Below, in pieces: positions 20,041-29,622 of a DNA stretch of 64,000 nt. How positions within the stretch are numbered: position 1 is the first letter of the stretch; each line of letters starts with the position of its first letter. This DNA comes from Pseudomonas azadiae. GTDB lineage: Bacteria > Pseudomonadota > Gammaproteobacteria > Pseudomonadales > Pseudomonadaceae. Under the pieces are notes generated by a model. The model was not told where the DNA came from, searched no databases, and worked only from the letters and a program-made list of their open reading frames with translations. The stretch spans positions 1,116,001 through 1,180,000 of the forward strand of contig NZ_JAHSTY010000002.1 of the NCBI RefSeq assembly GCF_019145355.1, in the 5' to 3' direction. The position numbers were made by a program, and so were the translations under genes.

Positions 20041-20829
20041 TCAGCGGAAAAACTCCCCCGGCGTCGCATCGAACTGCTGGCGAAACGCATTGATAAACGC
20101 CGACGTCGATTCATACCCACACCCCAACGCCACATCGGTTACCCGCTCGCCTTGCTCCAAAGCGGGCAGGGCGCTCAGCAGCCTCAGGCGCTGGCGCCAC
20201 GCCCGGAAGGTGAGCCCGGTATCACTGAAAAACAACCGGCTGAGCGTCTTCTCACTCACCCCCAGTTTCTGGCTCCACTGCCCCAAGGTCGTCTGCTGCT
20301 CCGGACGCAGGTTCAAGCTGCGATAGATCTGCCGCAGCCGCGGGTCCAGCGGCAGCGGCAGCATCAAGTCGACCTGCGGCGCCGCCGCCAACTGGTCCAG
20401 TAGCACCTGAGCCAGGCGTCCATCCGGCCCGTCCTCGACATATTCGACCGGCAGTTCGCTGAAGCGGCGGATCAACTCGCGCAGCAAACTGCTCACCTCC
20501 AACACATGGCAGCGTTGGACCGCCCAGGCCGTGACGCTGCAGTCGAGGTACAGGCTGCGCATTTCCGTATGGGGCGAGCTGAACACGCGGTGCGGCATGC
20601 CCGCCGGAATCCAGACGGCCCGCTGCGGCGGCGCCACGAAGCGGCCGACACTGGTCTGGATCTCCAGCACGCCGGAAATGGCGTACGACAATTGCACCCA
20701 TGGGTGGCTGTGTCGGCGGGTGAGTGCGCGATTCGGCAGGGATTCGGTGCGCCCATACACCGGTCGTGGCAGGCTGGAAAGCCCGGGCACACTGCGGCGG
20801 ACGGTTTTTTCATGTCCTTTAGGCGGCAT
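20041..20829 (-). CDS. AraC-family regulator with cupin sensor, 262 aa
   Basis: This transcription factor has an N-terminal cupin-like effector domain (HSHPWVQLSYAISGVLEI, PPQRAVWIPAGMPH) and a C-terminal pair of helix-turn-helix motifs (TLGQWSQKLGVSEKTLSRLF and RVTDVALGCGYESTSAFINAFR). It is divergent from the carrier gene at 20916, with 86 bases between starts, and is its most likely target. Such short cupin-AraC proteins usually activate an adjacent transporter or catabolic gene. The effector is unknown. Confidence 0.85.
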   Translation of the reverse strand: MPPKGHEKTVRRSVPGLSSLPRPVYGRTESLPNRALTRRHSHPWVQLSYAISGVLEIQTSVGRFVAPPQRAVWIPAGMPHRVFSSPHTEMRSLYLDCSVTAWAVQRCHVLEVSSLLRELIRRFSELPVEYVEDGPDGRLAQVLLDQLAAAPQVDLMLPLPLDPRLRQIYRSLNLRPEQQTTLGQWSQKLGVSEKTLSRLFFSDTGLTFRAWRQRLRLLSALPALEQGERVTDVALGCGYESTSAFINAFRQQFDATPGEFFR

Positions 20830-20915
20830 TTACTGGCTCATTGGCGTTAGTCGGTAACAAGCCATTACGTTAGAGTCGCCGTGACGCTCTTGGCAACCCC
20901 CGGAAGATCCTGCTG

Positions 20916-21914
20916 ATGACTCGCCCCCGTTTCCTGCCCGACAACTTCACCCTGACGCTGATCGCTACGGTGATCCTCGCCTCCCTGCTGCCCGCCAGCG
21001 GCCAGACCGCCGTGGCGTTCGGTTGGGTCACCAACCTGGCCATCGCGTTGCTGTTTTTCCTGCACGGCGCCAAGCTGTCGCGCCAGGCCATCGTCGCCGG
21101 CGCCGGTCACTGGCGCTTGCACCTGCTGGTGTTCAGCCTGACCTTCGTGCTGTTTCCGCTGCTGGGCCTGGCGCTCAAGCCGGTGCTCTCGCCGCTGATC
21201 GGCAAAGACCTGTACATGGGCATGCTTTACCTCTGCGCGTTGCCGGCCACGGTGCAATCGGCGATTGCCTTCACCTCGCTGGCGCGCGGCAACATCCCGG
21301 CGGCGATTTGCAGCGCGGCGGCGTCGAGCCTGTTCGGGATTTTCCTGACCCCGTTGCTGGTGACCTTGCTGATGAATGTTCACGGTGAAGGCGGTTCAAC
21401 CGTCGACGCCATTCTCAAAATCAGCGTGCAACTGCTGCTTCCATTTGTCGCAGGGCAAATTGCCCGGCGCTGGATCGGCGCATGGGTGGGGCGCAATAAA
21501 TCCTGGCTCAAATTCGTCGACCAGGGTTCGATCCTGCTGGTGGTCTACGGTGCATTCAGCCAAGCGGTGAACGAAGGTATCTGGCACCAGATTCCACTCT
21601 GGGAACTGGGCGGCCTGGTGGTGGCCTGCTGCGTGTTGCTGGCCTTGGTACTGGTGGCTGCGACCTTGCTGGGCAAGGCTTTTGGCTTCAGTCAGGAAGA
21701 CCGCATCACCATTTTGTTCTGTGGTTCGAAGAAAAGCCTGGCGACCGGTGTGCCGATGGCTCAGGTGCTGTTTGCCGCCTCGACCATGGGCGTTCTGATC
21801 CTGCCGTTGATGTTGTTTCACCAGATCCAGTTGATGGTGTGCGCGGCGCTGGCCCAGCGTTACGCCAAGCGTCCGGAATCGATCCCGGAGCTGATGGCGC
21901 AAGTCGATCCTTGA
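20916..21914 (+). CDS. Bile acid:sodium symporter-type carrier (YfeH-like), 332 aa
   Basis: This inner-membrane protein has about nine or ten hydrophobic segments, of the SBF/BASS type. Recognisable parts are FFLHGAKLS early, LPATVQSAIAFTSLARGN in the middle and CGSKKSLATGVPMA late, all typical of the YfeH/DUF4137 branch. The substrate of this branch is not established; organic anions are likely. It is divergent from the AraC regulator. A GCCGGC repeat hairpin lies just after the stop. Confidence 0.82.
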   Translation: MTRPRFLPDNFTLTLIATVILASLLPASGQTAVAFGWVTNLAIALLFFLHGAKLSRQAIVAGAGHWRLHLLVFSLTFVLFPLLGLALKPVLSPLIGKDLYMGMLYLCALPATVQSAIAFTSLARGNIPAAICSAAASSLFGIFLTPLLVTLLMNVHGEGGSTVDAILKISVQLLLPFVAGQIARRWIGAWVGRNKSWLKFVDQGSILLVVYGAFSQAVNEGIWHQIPLWELGGLVVACCVLLALVLVAATLLGKAFGFSQEDRITILFCGSKKSLATGVPMAQVLFAASTMGVLILPLMLFHQIQLMVCAALAQRYAKRPESIPELMAQVDP

Positions 21915-22002
21915 GGCGTCGTGTTACTATTTTTCCGCGCTGCTCAAGGGCCGGCACTGGGCCGGCTTGATCAACGCGGAAACTGAGTAGACCGACCCGT
22001 CA

Positions 22003-23187
22003 ATGAGCATTTCAGCCGCAACCCCCCAAGCCAATTGGCAACCGGTCATCGCCCTCGCGTTGGCTGCGTTTGTGTTCAATACCACCGAATTCGTGCCCGT
22101 CGGGCTGCTCAGCGCCATTGGCGCCAGCTTCGACATGCCGGTTGCAAGCGTCGGGCTGATGCTCACCATCTACGCCTGGATCGTGTCCCTGACCTCGTTG
22201 CCGGTGATGCTGCTGACCCGCAACATCGAACGGCGCAAGCTGCTGATCGTGCTGTTCTGCCTGTTTATTGTCAGCCACATCCTGTCCAGCGTCGCCGTAA
22301 GTTTCGGCCTGCTGATGATCAGTCGCATCGGCATTGCCTTGGCCCACGCCTTGTTCTGGTCGATCACCGCTTCGCTGGCGGTACGCCTGGCGCCTGAAGG
22401 CAAGCAGGTGCAAGCCCTCGGCCTGCTGGCCACCGGCACTTCGCTGGCGATGGTCCTGGGTATCCCGCTGGGCCGCCTGTTGGGCGAAGCCATGGGCTGG
22501 CGCACCACCTTCCTGGTCATCGGCGCGTTCGCCGCCGCGCTGGTGTTCTGGCTGGCGCGCACCTTGCCGTTGCTGCCGAGCCAGAACTCCGGCTCACTGC
22601 GCAGCCTGCCGCTGCTGTTCAAGCGCCCCGCGCTGGTGGCGCTCTACGTGCTCACCGCCATGACCGTGACCGCGCAATTCACCGCCTACAGCTACATCGA
22701 ACCCTTCGTCGAAGGCGTGGCCGGCATGAGCGGCAGCGCCGTGACCCTGATCCTGCTGGTATTTGGCGGCGCAGGCATTATCGGCTCGCTGTTGTTCAGC
22801 CTGGTGCACCGCTTCAATCCTCACCTGTTCGTGGTCGGCGCAGTGTTCATCCTGGCCGCGTGCCTGGCACTGCTGTTGCCGTTGAGCGGTGCGCAGTCCT
22901 ACCTGGTGGTGCTGAGCGTTTTCTGGGGCATCGCGATCATGGGCTTCGGCCTGGCCATGCAATCGAAGGTGCTGGTGCTGGCACCGGACGCGACCGACGT
23001 GGCCATGGCGATGTTCTCCGGCATCTACAACATCGGCATTGGCGGCGGCGCCCTGATGGGCAGTTGGGTCGGCAGCCAGTTCGGCTTCGCCTGGATCGGC
23101 GCGGCGGGCGGGTTGCTGGCGGCGCTGGCGTTGGTGGGGTATTGCCTGGCGATTCGCAGGTTTGGGCAGGGTGTCGTGAACCGTTAA
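22003..23187 (+). CDS. sotB: SotB-type sugar efflux MFS transporter, 394 aa
   Basis: This twelve-span major facilitator begins with [18 protein letters not shown], a signature of the SotB/YdeA branch, and has ERRKLL after the third span. The family exports arabinose, IPTG or similar sugars and some drugs. Length matches homologues of about 395 residues. It follows the symporter by 88 bases on the same strand and may or may not be co-transcribed. The substrate is inferred by family only. Confidence 0.83.
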   Translation: MSISAATPQANWQPVIALALAAFVFNTTEFVPVGLLSAIGASFDMPVASVGLMLTIYAWIVSLTSLPVMLLTRNIERRKLLIVLFCLFIVSHILSSVAVSFGLLMISRIGIALAHALFWSITASLAVRLAPEGKQVQALGLLATGTSLAMVLGIPLGRLLGEAMGWRTTFLVIGAFAAALVFWLARTLPLLPSQNSGSLRSLPLLFKRPALVALYVLTAMTVTAQFTAYSYIEPFVEGVAGMSGSAVTLILLVFGGAGIIGSLLFSLVHRFNPHLFVVGAVFILAACLALLLPLSGAQSYLVVLSVFWGIAIMGFGLAMQSKVLVLAPDATDVAMAMFSGIYNIGIGGGALMGSWVGSQFGFAWIGAAGGLLAALALVGYCLAIRRFGQGVVNR

Positions 23188-23289
23188 AACAGGATAAAAC
23201 CTACACAGAATTTTAATACCCATTGCTACCGTCGCCGACGACCGCCCATGTCCTGTGGTGACGGCACTTGAGCAGCAATGGAGTCGATT

Positions 23290-23982
23290 GTGCAAAAGCG
23301 TTTGATCGCCGAGTTTATCGGTACTTTCTGGTTGACGTTCGGCGGCTGTGGCAGCGCCATTCTGGCGGCGGCCTTTCCGGGGTTGGGCATCGGTTTCGTG
23401 GGCGTTTCGCTGGCGTTTGGCCTCACTGTACTGACCATGGCCTACGCGGTCGGGGGCATTTCCGGCGGGCACTTCAACCCGGCGGTGACCATTGGCCTGT
23501 GGGCAGGGCGGCGCGTTGCTGCCGGTGATGTGCTGCCGTATATCGTGGTGCAGGTGGCCGGGGCGATCGCTGCCGCGGCGGCGTTGTACCTGATTGCCAA
23601 CGGGCAGCCTGGTTTCACCGTGGGTGGTTTTGCCGCCAACGGCTACGGCCCCTTGAGCCCAGGCCTCTTTGATCTGAAGGCCGCACTGTTGGGCGAGCTG
23701 ATTGCCACGTTCTTCTTCGTATTCATCATTATGCGTGTGACTGCACCGGGGGCTGCTCCGGGCTTAGCGCCGATTGCCATTGGCCTGGCGCTGACCTTGA
23801 TTCACCTGGTCCTGATCCCGGTGACCAATACCTCGGTCAACCCGGCACGCAGTACCGGGCCTGCCGTGTTTGCCGGGGCTGAGTACCTTTCGCAGCTTTG
23901 GGTGTTCTGGCTGGCGCCGATTGTCGGCGGGGTGTTGGGGGCGTTGGCAGCGCGCACATTGGGTGAGCAAAAGCCGGCTTGA
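23290..23982 (+). CDS. aqpZ: Aquaporin Z, 230 aa
   Basis: This water channel of the inner membrane has two NPA boxes ([10 protein letters not shown] near residue 63 and [12 protein letters not shown] near residue 184), six spans and the selectivity Arg after the second NPA. The GTG at 23290 is chosen because GGAG at 23280-23283 is ideally spaced before it and it gives the usual [13 protein letters not shown] start. An ATG four codons upstream has no ribosome site. A palindrome AAGCCGGCTT surrounds the stop. Confidence 0.9.
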   Translation: MQKRLIAEFIGTFWLTFGGCGSAILAAAFPGLGIGFVGVSLAFGLTVLTMAYAVGGISGGHFNPAVTIGLWAGRRVAAGDVLPYIVVQVAGAIAAAAALYLIANGQPGFTVGGFAANGYGPLSPGLFDLKAALLGELIATFFFVFIIMRVTAPGAAPGLAPIAIGLALTLIHLVLIPVTNTSVNPARSTGPAVFAGAEYLSQLWVFWLAPIVGGVLGALAARTLGEQKPA

Positions 23983-24109
23983 TGCCTTGTACGCTTGATA
24001 AAATCGCTACTGCCTGTTCCGGCCAGCTTGGTTGACGGGGCGATTCGAGGTCAAGAGCAAGAGCGCGGCGGCCTTGGAGCCGACTGCTACTTCATGCCGA
24101 CCTGGGTCA

Positions 24110-24300
24110 AAACTGTGGGAGCGGGCTCGCGAAGGCAGTCTGTAGTGAGCGGGCTTGCCCCGCGCTGGGTGGCGAAGCCGCCCCCGATAGAGACATCTAC
24201 GACCTTCAGGTAGAACCGAGCCGCCTGGTTTGGGGCGGCTTCGCCACCCAGCGCGGGGCAAGCCCGCTCACTACAGACTGCCTTCGCGGGCAAGCCCACA
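24110..24300. repeat. Family A REP doublet (copy 3) nested in another REP
   Basis: Family A runs from GTAGTGAG at 24142 to CTCACTAC at 24274. It is flanked by the two halves of a TGTGGGAGCGGG-type element: GAAGGCAGTC on the left and GACTGCCTTCGCGGGCAAGCCC on the right. The flanks are complementary, so the whole forms one long arm. The remainder of the 23983-24389 gap shows nothing else. Confidence 0.85.
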
Positions 24301-24389
24301 CAGTTTGATCGATTTACACCTGATAGGACGCTGGCGACTATCAGGCCGCCAGGGACCGTGCAACACCGAAGCCTATGGCGATAGGGGCA

Positions 24390-25313
24390 TCACAGCGCAG
24401 CCAGTACCGCTTCGAGTTTTTCCTGGTCTCGCGCAAACTGGCGGATGCCTTCGGCGAGCTTTTCGGTGGCCATCGCATCTTCGTTGGAGGCCCAGCGAAA
24501 TTGCGCTTCGTTGATGGATTGGCGCGCTTCGCCGGCGGCGCCCGGCAGCAGTTTGCGTTCCAGGGTGCCTTGGTCTTCATCGAGCTTTTGCAGCAACTCG
24601 GGGCTGATGGTCAAGCGGTCACAGCCCGCCAGCTGTTCGATCTGGCTGAGGGTGCGGAAGCTGGCACCCATGACCACCGTCTTAATGCCGTTGGCCTTGT
24701 AGTAGTTGTAGATGCGCGTCACCGACTGCACGCCCGGGTCATCCGCGCCGGTGTAATCCAAGCCTGTGCTCTTGCGGTACCAGTCGTAGATGCGACCGAC
24801 GAAAGGGGAGATCAGGAACACACCCGCATCGGCGCATGCCTGGGCCTGGGCGAAGGAGAACAGCAGGGTCAGGTTGGTCTGGATACCGGCCTTTTCCAGG
24901 CGCTCGGCGGTGCGGATGCCTTCCCAGGTGGACGCCAGCTTGATCAGCACGCGATCGCGGCCGACGCCGGCCTTGTCATACAGCTCGATAAGCTGGTTGG
25001 CCTTGGCCCACAGCGCGTCTTCGTCGAACGACAGGCGCGCATCGACCTCGGTGGAGATGCGACCGGGGATGACCTTGAGAATCCCGCAACCGACCGCCAC
25101 TGAAAACTGGTCGCAGGCCAGGCCGAGATCGCCCTTGGACAGGTCGAGCGCTTCGCGCAGGATGTCGCCGTAGTGTGCGATCGCCGAGGCTTTGAGCAGC
25201 AGCGACGGGTTGGTGGTGGCGTCGACCGGTTTCAGGCGGCTGATGGCCTCCAGGTCGCCGGTGTCGCAAACCACGGTGGTGAATTGCTTGAGTTGTTCGA
25301 GCTTGGATGTCAT
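24390..25313 (-). CDS. tal: Transaldolase, 307 aa
   Basis: This cytosolic enzyme of the non-oxidative pentose-phosphate pathway moves a dihydroxyacetone unit between sugar phosphates. The N-terminal catalytic Asp region ([14 protein letters not shown]) and the Schiff-base lysine ([13 protein letters not shown]) are visible, as is the C-terminal [19 protein letters not shown]. Length fits the class I TalB type. It lies at the end of a minus-strand cluster with a SorC regulator and two dehydrogenases, and together with the split transketolase at 32 kb suggests a pathway feeding pentose-phosphate intermediates. It may also be the housekeeping copy. Confidence 0.92.
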   Translation of the reverse strand: MTSKLEQLKQFTTVVCDTGDLEAISRLKPVDATTNPSLLLKASAIAHYGDILREALDLSKGDLGLACDQFSVAVGCGILKVIPGRISTEVDARLSFDEDALWAKANQLIELYDKAGVGRDRVLIKLASTWEGIRTAERLEKAGIQTNLTLLFSFAQAQACADAGVFLISPFVGRIYDWYRKSTGLDYTGADDPGVQSVTRIYNYYKANGIKTVVMGASFRTLSQIEQLAGCDRLTISPELLQKLDEDQGTLERKLLPGAAGEARQSINEAQFRWASNEDAMATEKLAEGIRQFARDQEKLEAVLAAL

Positions 25314-25337
25314 GAGCGTCGTTCTCCAGAAATGGGT

Positions 25338-26291
25338 TTACTGATTCAGCGCCTGAGCCGTGTCCAGGTCGGTGATCAGGATGTCCAGGTAGCCGCCCTT
25401 GAGCGCGCCGCGGATCGCCTGGACCTTGTTCAACCCGCCGGCCAGGCCAAGCACGCGCTGGATATTGCGCAATTTGGGCAGCGCCACCGAGACGACGAAT
25501 TCTTCATCTTCTTCCAGCACCGGCTGGCCCTGGGCATCGAAGTAGCGCAGGCAGATATCACCCACGGCACCGCGCTCGGCCAACAGGCGCAGCATGTCCT
25601 CAGTGTAGTAGTTGCCGCTGTTGCGCAGCAGTTGCGAGGGCTCCAGCTCGCCGATCCCGACAATCGCCAGGGTGATGCTGTCAAAGCGCTGCAGCACTTC
25701 CTTGACCTCTTCCATCTGCACGATGCGCTGCTTGCTCTGCACCGATTGCTCGATGCTCTGCGACGGCAGCAGATACGCCGGGCAGTTGAGCAGGGTGGCC
25801 AGGCGCTGGGTGAGCAGGGTGGCTTCAAACGCGCCCTTGTGACCAACGCCGCCCAACAGCTGCACCACTTCCTGGGCGGCCTGTTTGCCCGGTTGCGCGT
25901 GCAAGTGGCCGACCATCGCGCGAATGGTGCTGCTCCACGACGAGATGCCGATATGGTCCTGCGGCGACAGGCTGGTTTCCAGGTAGTGCGCGGCCGCCGA
26001 ACCAATGGCCTGCTTGATGCTTTCATCACTGCCGGGCTCGGTGGCTTCCACCACGATCACCCGGCGTACGCCGTAGCGGCGTTGCAATTGGGTTTCCAGC
26101 TCCAGGTGCAGGCCTTGCAGGCGCATTACGCTGATCTTCACCACGCCGTCCTGCAGCGCCCGGCGCAGGGCGCGGCTGATAAAGGACTGGGACAAGTCCA
26201 GTTGCGCGGAAATTTCGGACTGCTTGAGCCCTTCTTCGTAATAGAGGCTCGCGATCTTGGTGATCAGGCGCTGTTCTTCGATCTGGCTCAT
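25338..26291 (-). CDS. SorC/DeoR-type sugar-binding regulator, 317 aa
   Basis: This transcription factor has an N-terminal helix-turn-helix (LYYEEGLKQSEISAQLDLSQSFISRALRRAL) and a C-terminal sugar-phosphate-binding domain related to glucosamine-6-phosphate isomerases (GVGHKGAFEAT, VGIGELEPSQLL, LAGGLNKVQAIRGAL). SorC proteins such as EryD and SorC control polyol and sugar operons and respond to a phosphorylated intermediate. It lies between transaldolase and the two SDR genes. The TGAATA palindromes at 31.6 and 31.9 kb are its best candidate sites. Confidence 0.85.
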   Translation of the reverse strand: MSQIEEQRLITKIASLYYEEGLKQSEISAQLDLSQSFISRALRRALQDGVVKISVMRLQGLHLELETQLQRRYGVRRVIVVEATEPGSDESIKQAIGSAAAHYLETSLSPQDHIGISSWSSTIRAMVGHLHAQPGKQAAQEVVQLLGGVGHKGAFEATLLTQRLATLLNCPAYLLPSQSIEQSVQSKQRIVQMEEVKEVLQRFDSITLAIVGIGELEPSQLLRNSGNYYTEDMLRLLAERGAVGDICLRYFDAQGQPVLEEDEEFVVSVALPKLRNIQRVLGLAGGLNKVQAIRGALKGGYLDILITDLDTAQALNQ

Positions 26292-26336
26292 GAAGGCCTC
26301 AGTGATGACATCAATGCGGGTGAGGATACCAAACCC

Positions 26337-27137
26337 TCACGACATGATCAGGCCGCCGTCGATATTGATCGCCTGCCCGGTCAGGTAGGCCGCGTCGTCG
26401 GAGGCCAGGAATGCCACCAGCCCCGCGACATCCGCAGGTTTGCCGGCGCGGCGCAGGGGGATGTTCCTGACCCATTCGGCCATCAGTTCACCCTTGCCGT
26501 AGCGTTTTTCGTCGGTGCTGAGGATCTCGCCCCATACGCGGTCGTTGTAGTCCCACATTTCGCTTTCGATGATGCCGGGGCAGAACGCATTCACGGTGAT
26601 GTTATGCCGCGCCAGCTCCAGCGCCAGGCTCTGGGTGATGCCGATCACGCCCATTTTGCTCGCGGCGTAGTGGGGCGTGTAGATGAAACCCTGGCGGCCC
26701 TGGCCCGACGAGGTGTTGATCAAGCGGCCGCTGCCTTGTTTGACCATGTACTTGGCCGCTTCCCGGCAACCCAGCCACACGCCGGTGGTGTTGACTTGCA
26801 GCACCTTGTCGAAGTCGGCGCGGGGCATTTTGTCGTAGTGGTCGATGGTGATGATACCGGCGTTCTGTACCGACACGTCGATGCTGCCAAAGCGCGCGTG
26901 GCCTTCGCGGTAGAGTTTTTCAATATCACTTTCGTTCGTGACGTCGATGCCCAGGGCCAGCACCTCGACTTTGTATTCCTGAGCCAGTTGATCGGCAGTG
27001 AACGTCACCCGCTCCAGGTCGTTGGAGGCCAGTACCAGGTTGGCGCCTTCCTGGGCGAAACGCTCGGCAATGCCGGCGCCGATGCCACGGCAGGCGCCGG
27101 TGATGACTACGGTTTTACCGCTGAAACGTTGCGACAT
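26337..27137 (-). CDS. Short-chain dehydrogenase/reductase, 266 aa
   Basis: This classical SDR has the cofactor motif TGACRGIGAGIA, the NAG motif QNAGII and the catalytic YAASK with the upstream Ser in NTSSGQGRQG. The C-terminal INIDGGLIMS is typical of polyol dehydrogenases. It would oxidise a secondary alcohol of a polyol or reduce a ketose with NAD(P). It is nine bases downstream of the second SDR gene, which precedes it in transcription. The two SDRs are different enough to act at different steps. The substrate is not readable from sequence. Confidence 0.85.
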   Translation of the reverse strand: MSQRFSGKTVVITGACRGIGAGIAERFAQEGANLVLASNDLERVTFTADQLAQEYKVEVLALGIDVTNESDIEKLYREGHARFGSIDVSVQNAGIITIDHYDKMPRADFDKVLQVNTTGVWLGCREAAKYMVKQGSGRLINTSSGQGRQGFIYTPHYAASKMGVIGITQSLALELARHNITVNAFCPGIIESEMWDYNDRVWGEILSTDEKRYGKGELMAEWVRNIPLRRAGKPADVAGLVAFLASDDAAYLTGQAINIDGGLIMS

Positions 27138-27146
27138 GAGTAACTC

Positions 27147-27911
27147 CTACCAGCACACGAAGCCGCCATCGACCAACAGGTCGACACCGGTGCAAAAGGA
27201 TGACGCCTGGCTGACCAGGAAGATCGCCGGGCCGACCATTTCTTCCACGCTGGCCATGCGGCCCATGGGCGTGGTCTGTTCAAAGATCTTCACCTGGTCG
27301 GCCACTTCCGGCCGTGAGTTCATCGGCGTGGCGGTGTAGCCGGGGCTGATGCAATTGACGCGCAGGCCCTTGTCGGCCCATTCCATCGCCAGGCTTTTGC
27401 TCAGGTGGATCACCCCGGCCTTGGAGGTGTTGTAGTGCGCCTGCAACAGGCCACGGTTGACGATGCTGCCGGACATGGAGGCGATATTGACGATGGCGCC
27501 CTTGCCACGCGGCAGCATTACCGCAGCCTGCGCCTGGCAGCTGAGGAAGATGCCGGTGAGGTTGATGTCCAGCGTGGTCTGCCAGCGTTGCAGCTCCAGG
27601 TCCTCGGCAGCCTGTGCGTTGGCGATGCCGGCGCAGTTGACCGCCACGCTGAGCTCGCCCAGTTCTGCCTCGGTGCGGGCGACGGCGGCGTCCAGGGCGG
27701 CGCGTTCGGTGACCGTGCCGCTGAGGGCCAGGGCGCGACGGCCGAGGGCCTGGATGCGTTCGACGGTGCTGCCAATGCCCGGACTACCGGGCAAATCAAA
27801 ACACGCCACATCCGCGCCGGCTTCGGCCAGGCCAACGGCGATGGCCTGGCCAATGCCGCTGCCGGCACCGGTGACGAAGGCCACTTGGCCTTGAAGACTG
27901 AAAAGTTGCAT
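27147..27911 (-). CDS. Short-chain dehydrogenase, polyol type, 254 aa
   Basis: This classical SDR has TGAGSGIGQAIA, the Asp of ACFDLPG (which suggests NAD preference), NCAGIA and catalytic YNTSK. The C-terminal end VDLLVDGGFVCW resembles sugar-alcohol dehydrogenases. A GGAG precedes the ATG at good spacing. A REP doublet separates it from the ABC transporter genes upstream, but strand and theme suggest one regulon. It could supply the ketose that the FGGY kinase phosphorylates. Confidence 0.85.
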   Translation of the reverse strand: MQLFSLQGQVAFVTGAGSGIGQAIAVGLAEAGADVACFDLPGSPGIGSTVERIQALGRRALALSGTVTERAALDAAVARTEAELGELSVAVNCAGIANAQAAEDLELQRWQTTLDINLTGIFLSCQAQAAVMLPRGKGAIVNIASMSGSIVNRGLLQAHYNTSKAGVIHLSKSLAMEWADKGLRVNCISPGYTATPMNSRPEVADQVKIFEQTTPMGRMASVEEMVGPAIFLVSQASSFCTGVDLLVDGGFVCW

Positions 27912-27945
27912 GCATTACTCCATTCTTGAAATCACAGTGAACCCT

Positions 27946-28074
27946 GTAGTGAGCGGGCTTGCCCCGCGCTGGGCTGCGAAGCCGCCCCAATAAAGACACC
28001 GCAGGCCTTCAGATAGAACCGAGTCGTCTGGTTTGGGGCCGCTTCAGCCCAGCGCGGGACAAGCCCGCTCACTA
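27946..28074. repeat. REP doublet, family A copy 4
   Basis: GTAGTGAGCGGGCTTGCCCC at the left and GGGACAAGCCCGCTCACTAC at the right, with AATAAAGACACCGCAGG in the spacer as in copies 5 and 6. It lies between the importer ATPase gene and the downstream SDR gene of the same transcription unit. Confidence 0.9.
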
Positions 28075-28098
28075 CAAAAAGATCTTCATTGTTTGCGG

Positions 28099-29607
28099 TT
28101 ACGCCGTAGCCATTTCCATCACCGAAACCGGCGTCGCCTCGCCACGCTCCAGAATCCCCATCTGCCGACCCCGGCTCATCACCATCACCCGATGGGACAA
28201 ACCCAGCACTTCATCCAGGTCCGAACTCACCACGATCACCGCCATGCCCTTGGCCGCGAGGTCCGCGATCACCTCATAAATCGCCGCCCGCGCGCCCACG
28301 TCGATGCCGCGTGTTGGCTCATCGAGGATGAACACCTTGGGGTTGCGCGCCAGCCATTTGGCAATGATCACTTTTTGCTGGTTACCGCCGGACAAGCTGG
28401 AAATCCGCGACTGTGGTGCGCCTTTGACCCCCAGGCGCGCCACCGCCGTGCGTGCGAATTCACGCAGCGGGGCAGGGAACACCCAGCCGCGTTTATCCAG
28501 CAGGTCGGTGTTGCCGTAGATCAGGTTGTCTTCGATGCGATGTTCCACCACCACGCCTTGCTGCTTGCGGTCCTCGGGCACCAGCACCACACCGGCCTGG
28601 ATGGCCTCGAACGGCGAGCGCAGTTGACGCACCTCGCCATCGAGCATCATCTGCCCGCGAATGTCCTGGGCTGCGCCGGCAATGGTGCGCACCAGTTCGG
28701 TCCGCCCGGCGCCGACGACACCGGCAATGCCGAACACTTCACCGGCGCGCACGCTGAAGTCGATGCCGTGCAGGGCGAATTCGCGGCAACTCAGATCCTT
28801 GACCTGCAGCATCACCTGGGCCTGGGGAGGCGCCAGCGCGGGGAAAATCCGCTCCAGGCTGCGTCCGACCATCTGCTCGACCAATTCGCGCACCGGCACT
28901 TGCGCCGTGGCGTGCAGGGCGATCTGGCGACCGTCGCGCAGCACCAGCACGCGGTCGGCGATGCGTGCGATTTCTTCCAGGCGATGGCTGATGTAGATAA
29001 ACGACACGCCCTCGGCCTTGAGCCGTTCCACCTGCTTGAACAGCAACTCGGTTTCGTCCCCGCCCAACGCAGCGGTGGGTTCATCGAGAATCAACAGGCT
29101 GGCCTTCAGGGTCAGTGCCTTGGCGATTTCCACCAGTTGCTGGGCCGCCACGCTGAGGCCTTCGACCTTGCGCGACGCCGGCACCTTGAGCCCCAGGCGT
29201 TCCAGCTGGATCTGCGCCTGGGCCTCCATGTACTCGCGGTCCACCCGCCCGTAACGCATGGGCAGGCGACCGACGAAGATATTCTCGGCGATCGACAATT
29301 GCGGCAGCAGGCGGATTTCCTGGTGGATCAGGCCGATCCCGGCGCTCAACGCGGCCCCCGGCGAACCCGGGGCGTAAGGCTCGCCGAGCCAGGTCATGCT
29401 GCCCCCGGCCTCCGGTTGCACCAGGCCGGCGATGATTGACGACAAAGTCGACTTGCCCGCGCCGTTTTCACCGAGCAGGGCCAACACTTCGCCGGGGCGA
29501 ATGTCGACGTTGACCTGCGACAGTACCTGCACCGGCCCGTAGGCCTTGCTGATATTGCGCAGGCACAACACCGCGTCCGTGGACGTCTGCAACGCTGCTG
29601 CTTTCAT
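28099..29607 (-). CDS. Sugar ABC importer ATPase (RbsA type), 502 aa
   Basis: This double ATPase serves a CUT2 sugar importer. Domain 1 carries GENGAGKST, the signature LSVAAQQLVEIAKAL and LILDEPT. Domain 2 carries a modified Walker A VVGAGRTE, the signature LSGGNQQK and FILDEPTRGIDVG, the usual asymmetric pattern of RbsA/AraG. The ATG at 29607 follows TTGGAG with good spacing; four earlier codons were excluded. It lies 15 bases after the binding-protein gene. The substrate is probably a polyol or sugar used by the dehydrogenase, kinase and transketolase genes around it. Confidence 0.9.
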   Translation of the reverse strand: MKAAALQTSTDAVLCLRNISKAYGPVQVLSQVNVDIRPGEVLALLGENGAGKSTLSSIIAGLVQPEAGGSMTWLGEPYAPGSPGAALSAGIGLIHQEIRLLPQLSIAENIFVGRLPMRYGRVDREYMEAQAQIQLERLGLKVPASRKVEGLSVAAQQLVEIAKALTLKASLLILDEPTAALGGDETELLFKQVERLKAEGVSFIYISHRLEEIARIADRVLVLRDGRQIALHATAQVPVRELVEQMVGRSLERIFPALAPPQAQVMLQVKDLSCREFALHGIDFSVRAGEVFGIAGVVGAGRTELVRTIAGAAQDIRGQMMLDGEVRQLRSPFEAIQAGVVLVPEDRKQQGVVVEHRIEDNLIYGNTDLLDKRGWVFPAPLREFARTAVARLGVKGAPQSRISSLSGGNQQKVIIAKWLARNPKVFILDEPTRGIDVGARAAIYEVIADLAAKGMAVIVVSSDLDEVLGLSHRVMVMSRGRQMGILERGEATPVSVMEMATA

Positions 29608-29622
29608 CACGATCTCCAAGGC

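Noticed and set aside
25173..27143. A 656-codon open frame opposite the transaldolase, SorC and SDR genes
   Set aside because: It spans three well-supported minus-strand genes and their intergenic gaps, a composition artefact of high GC.
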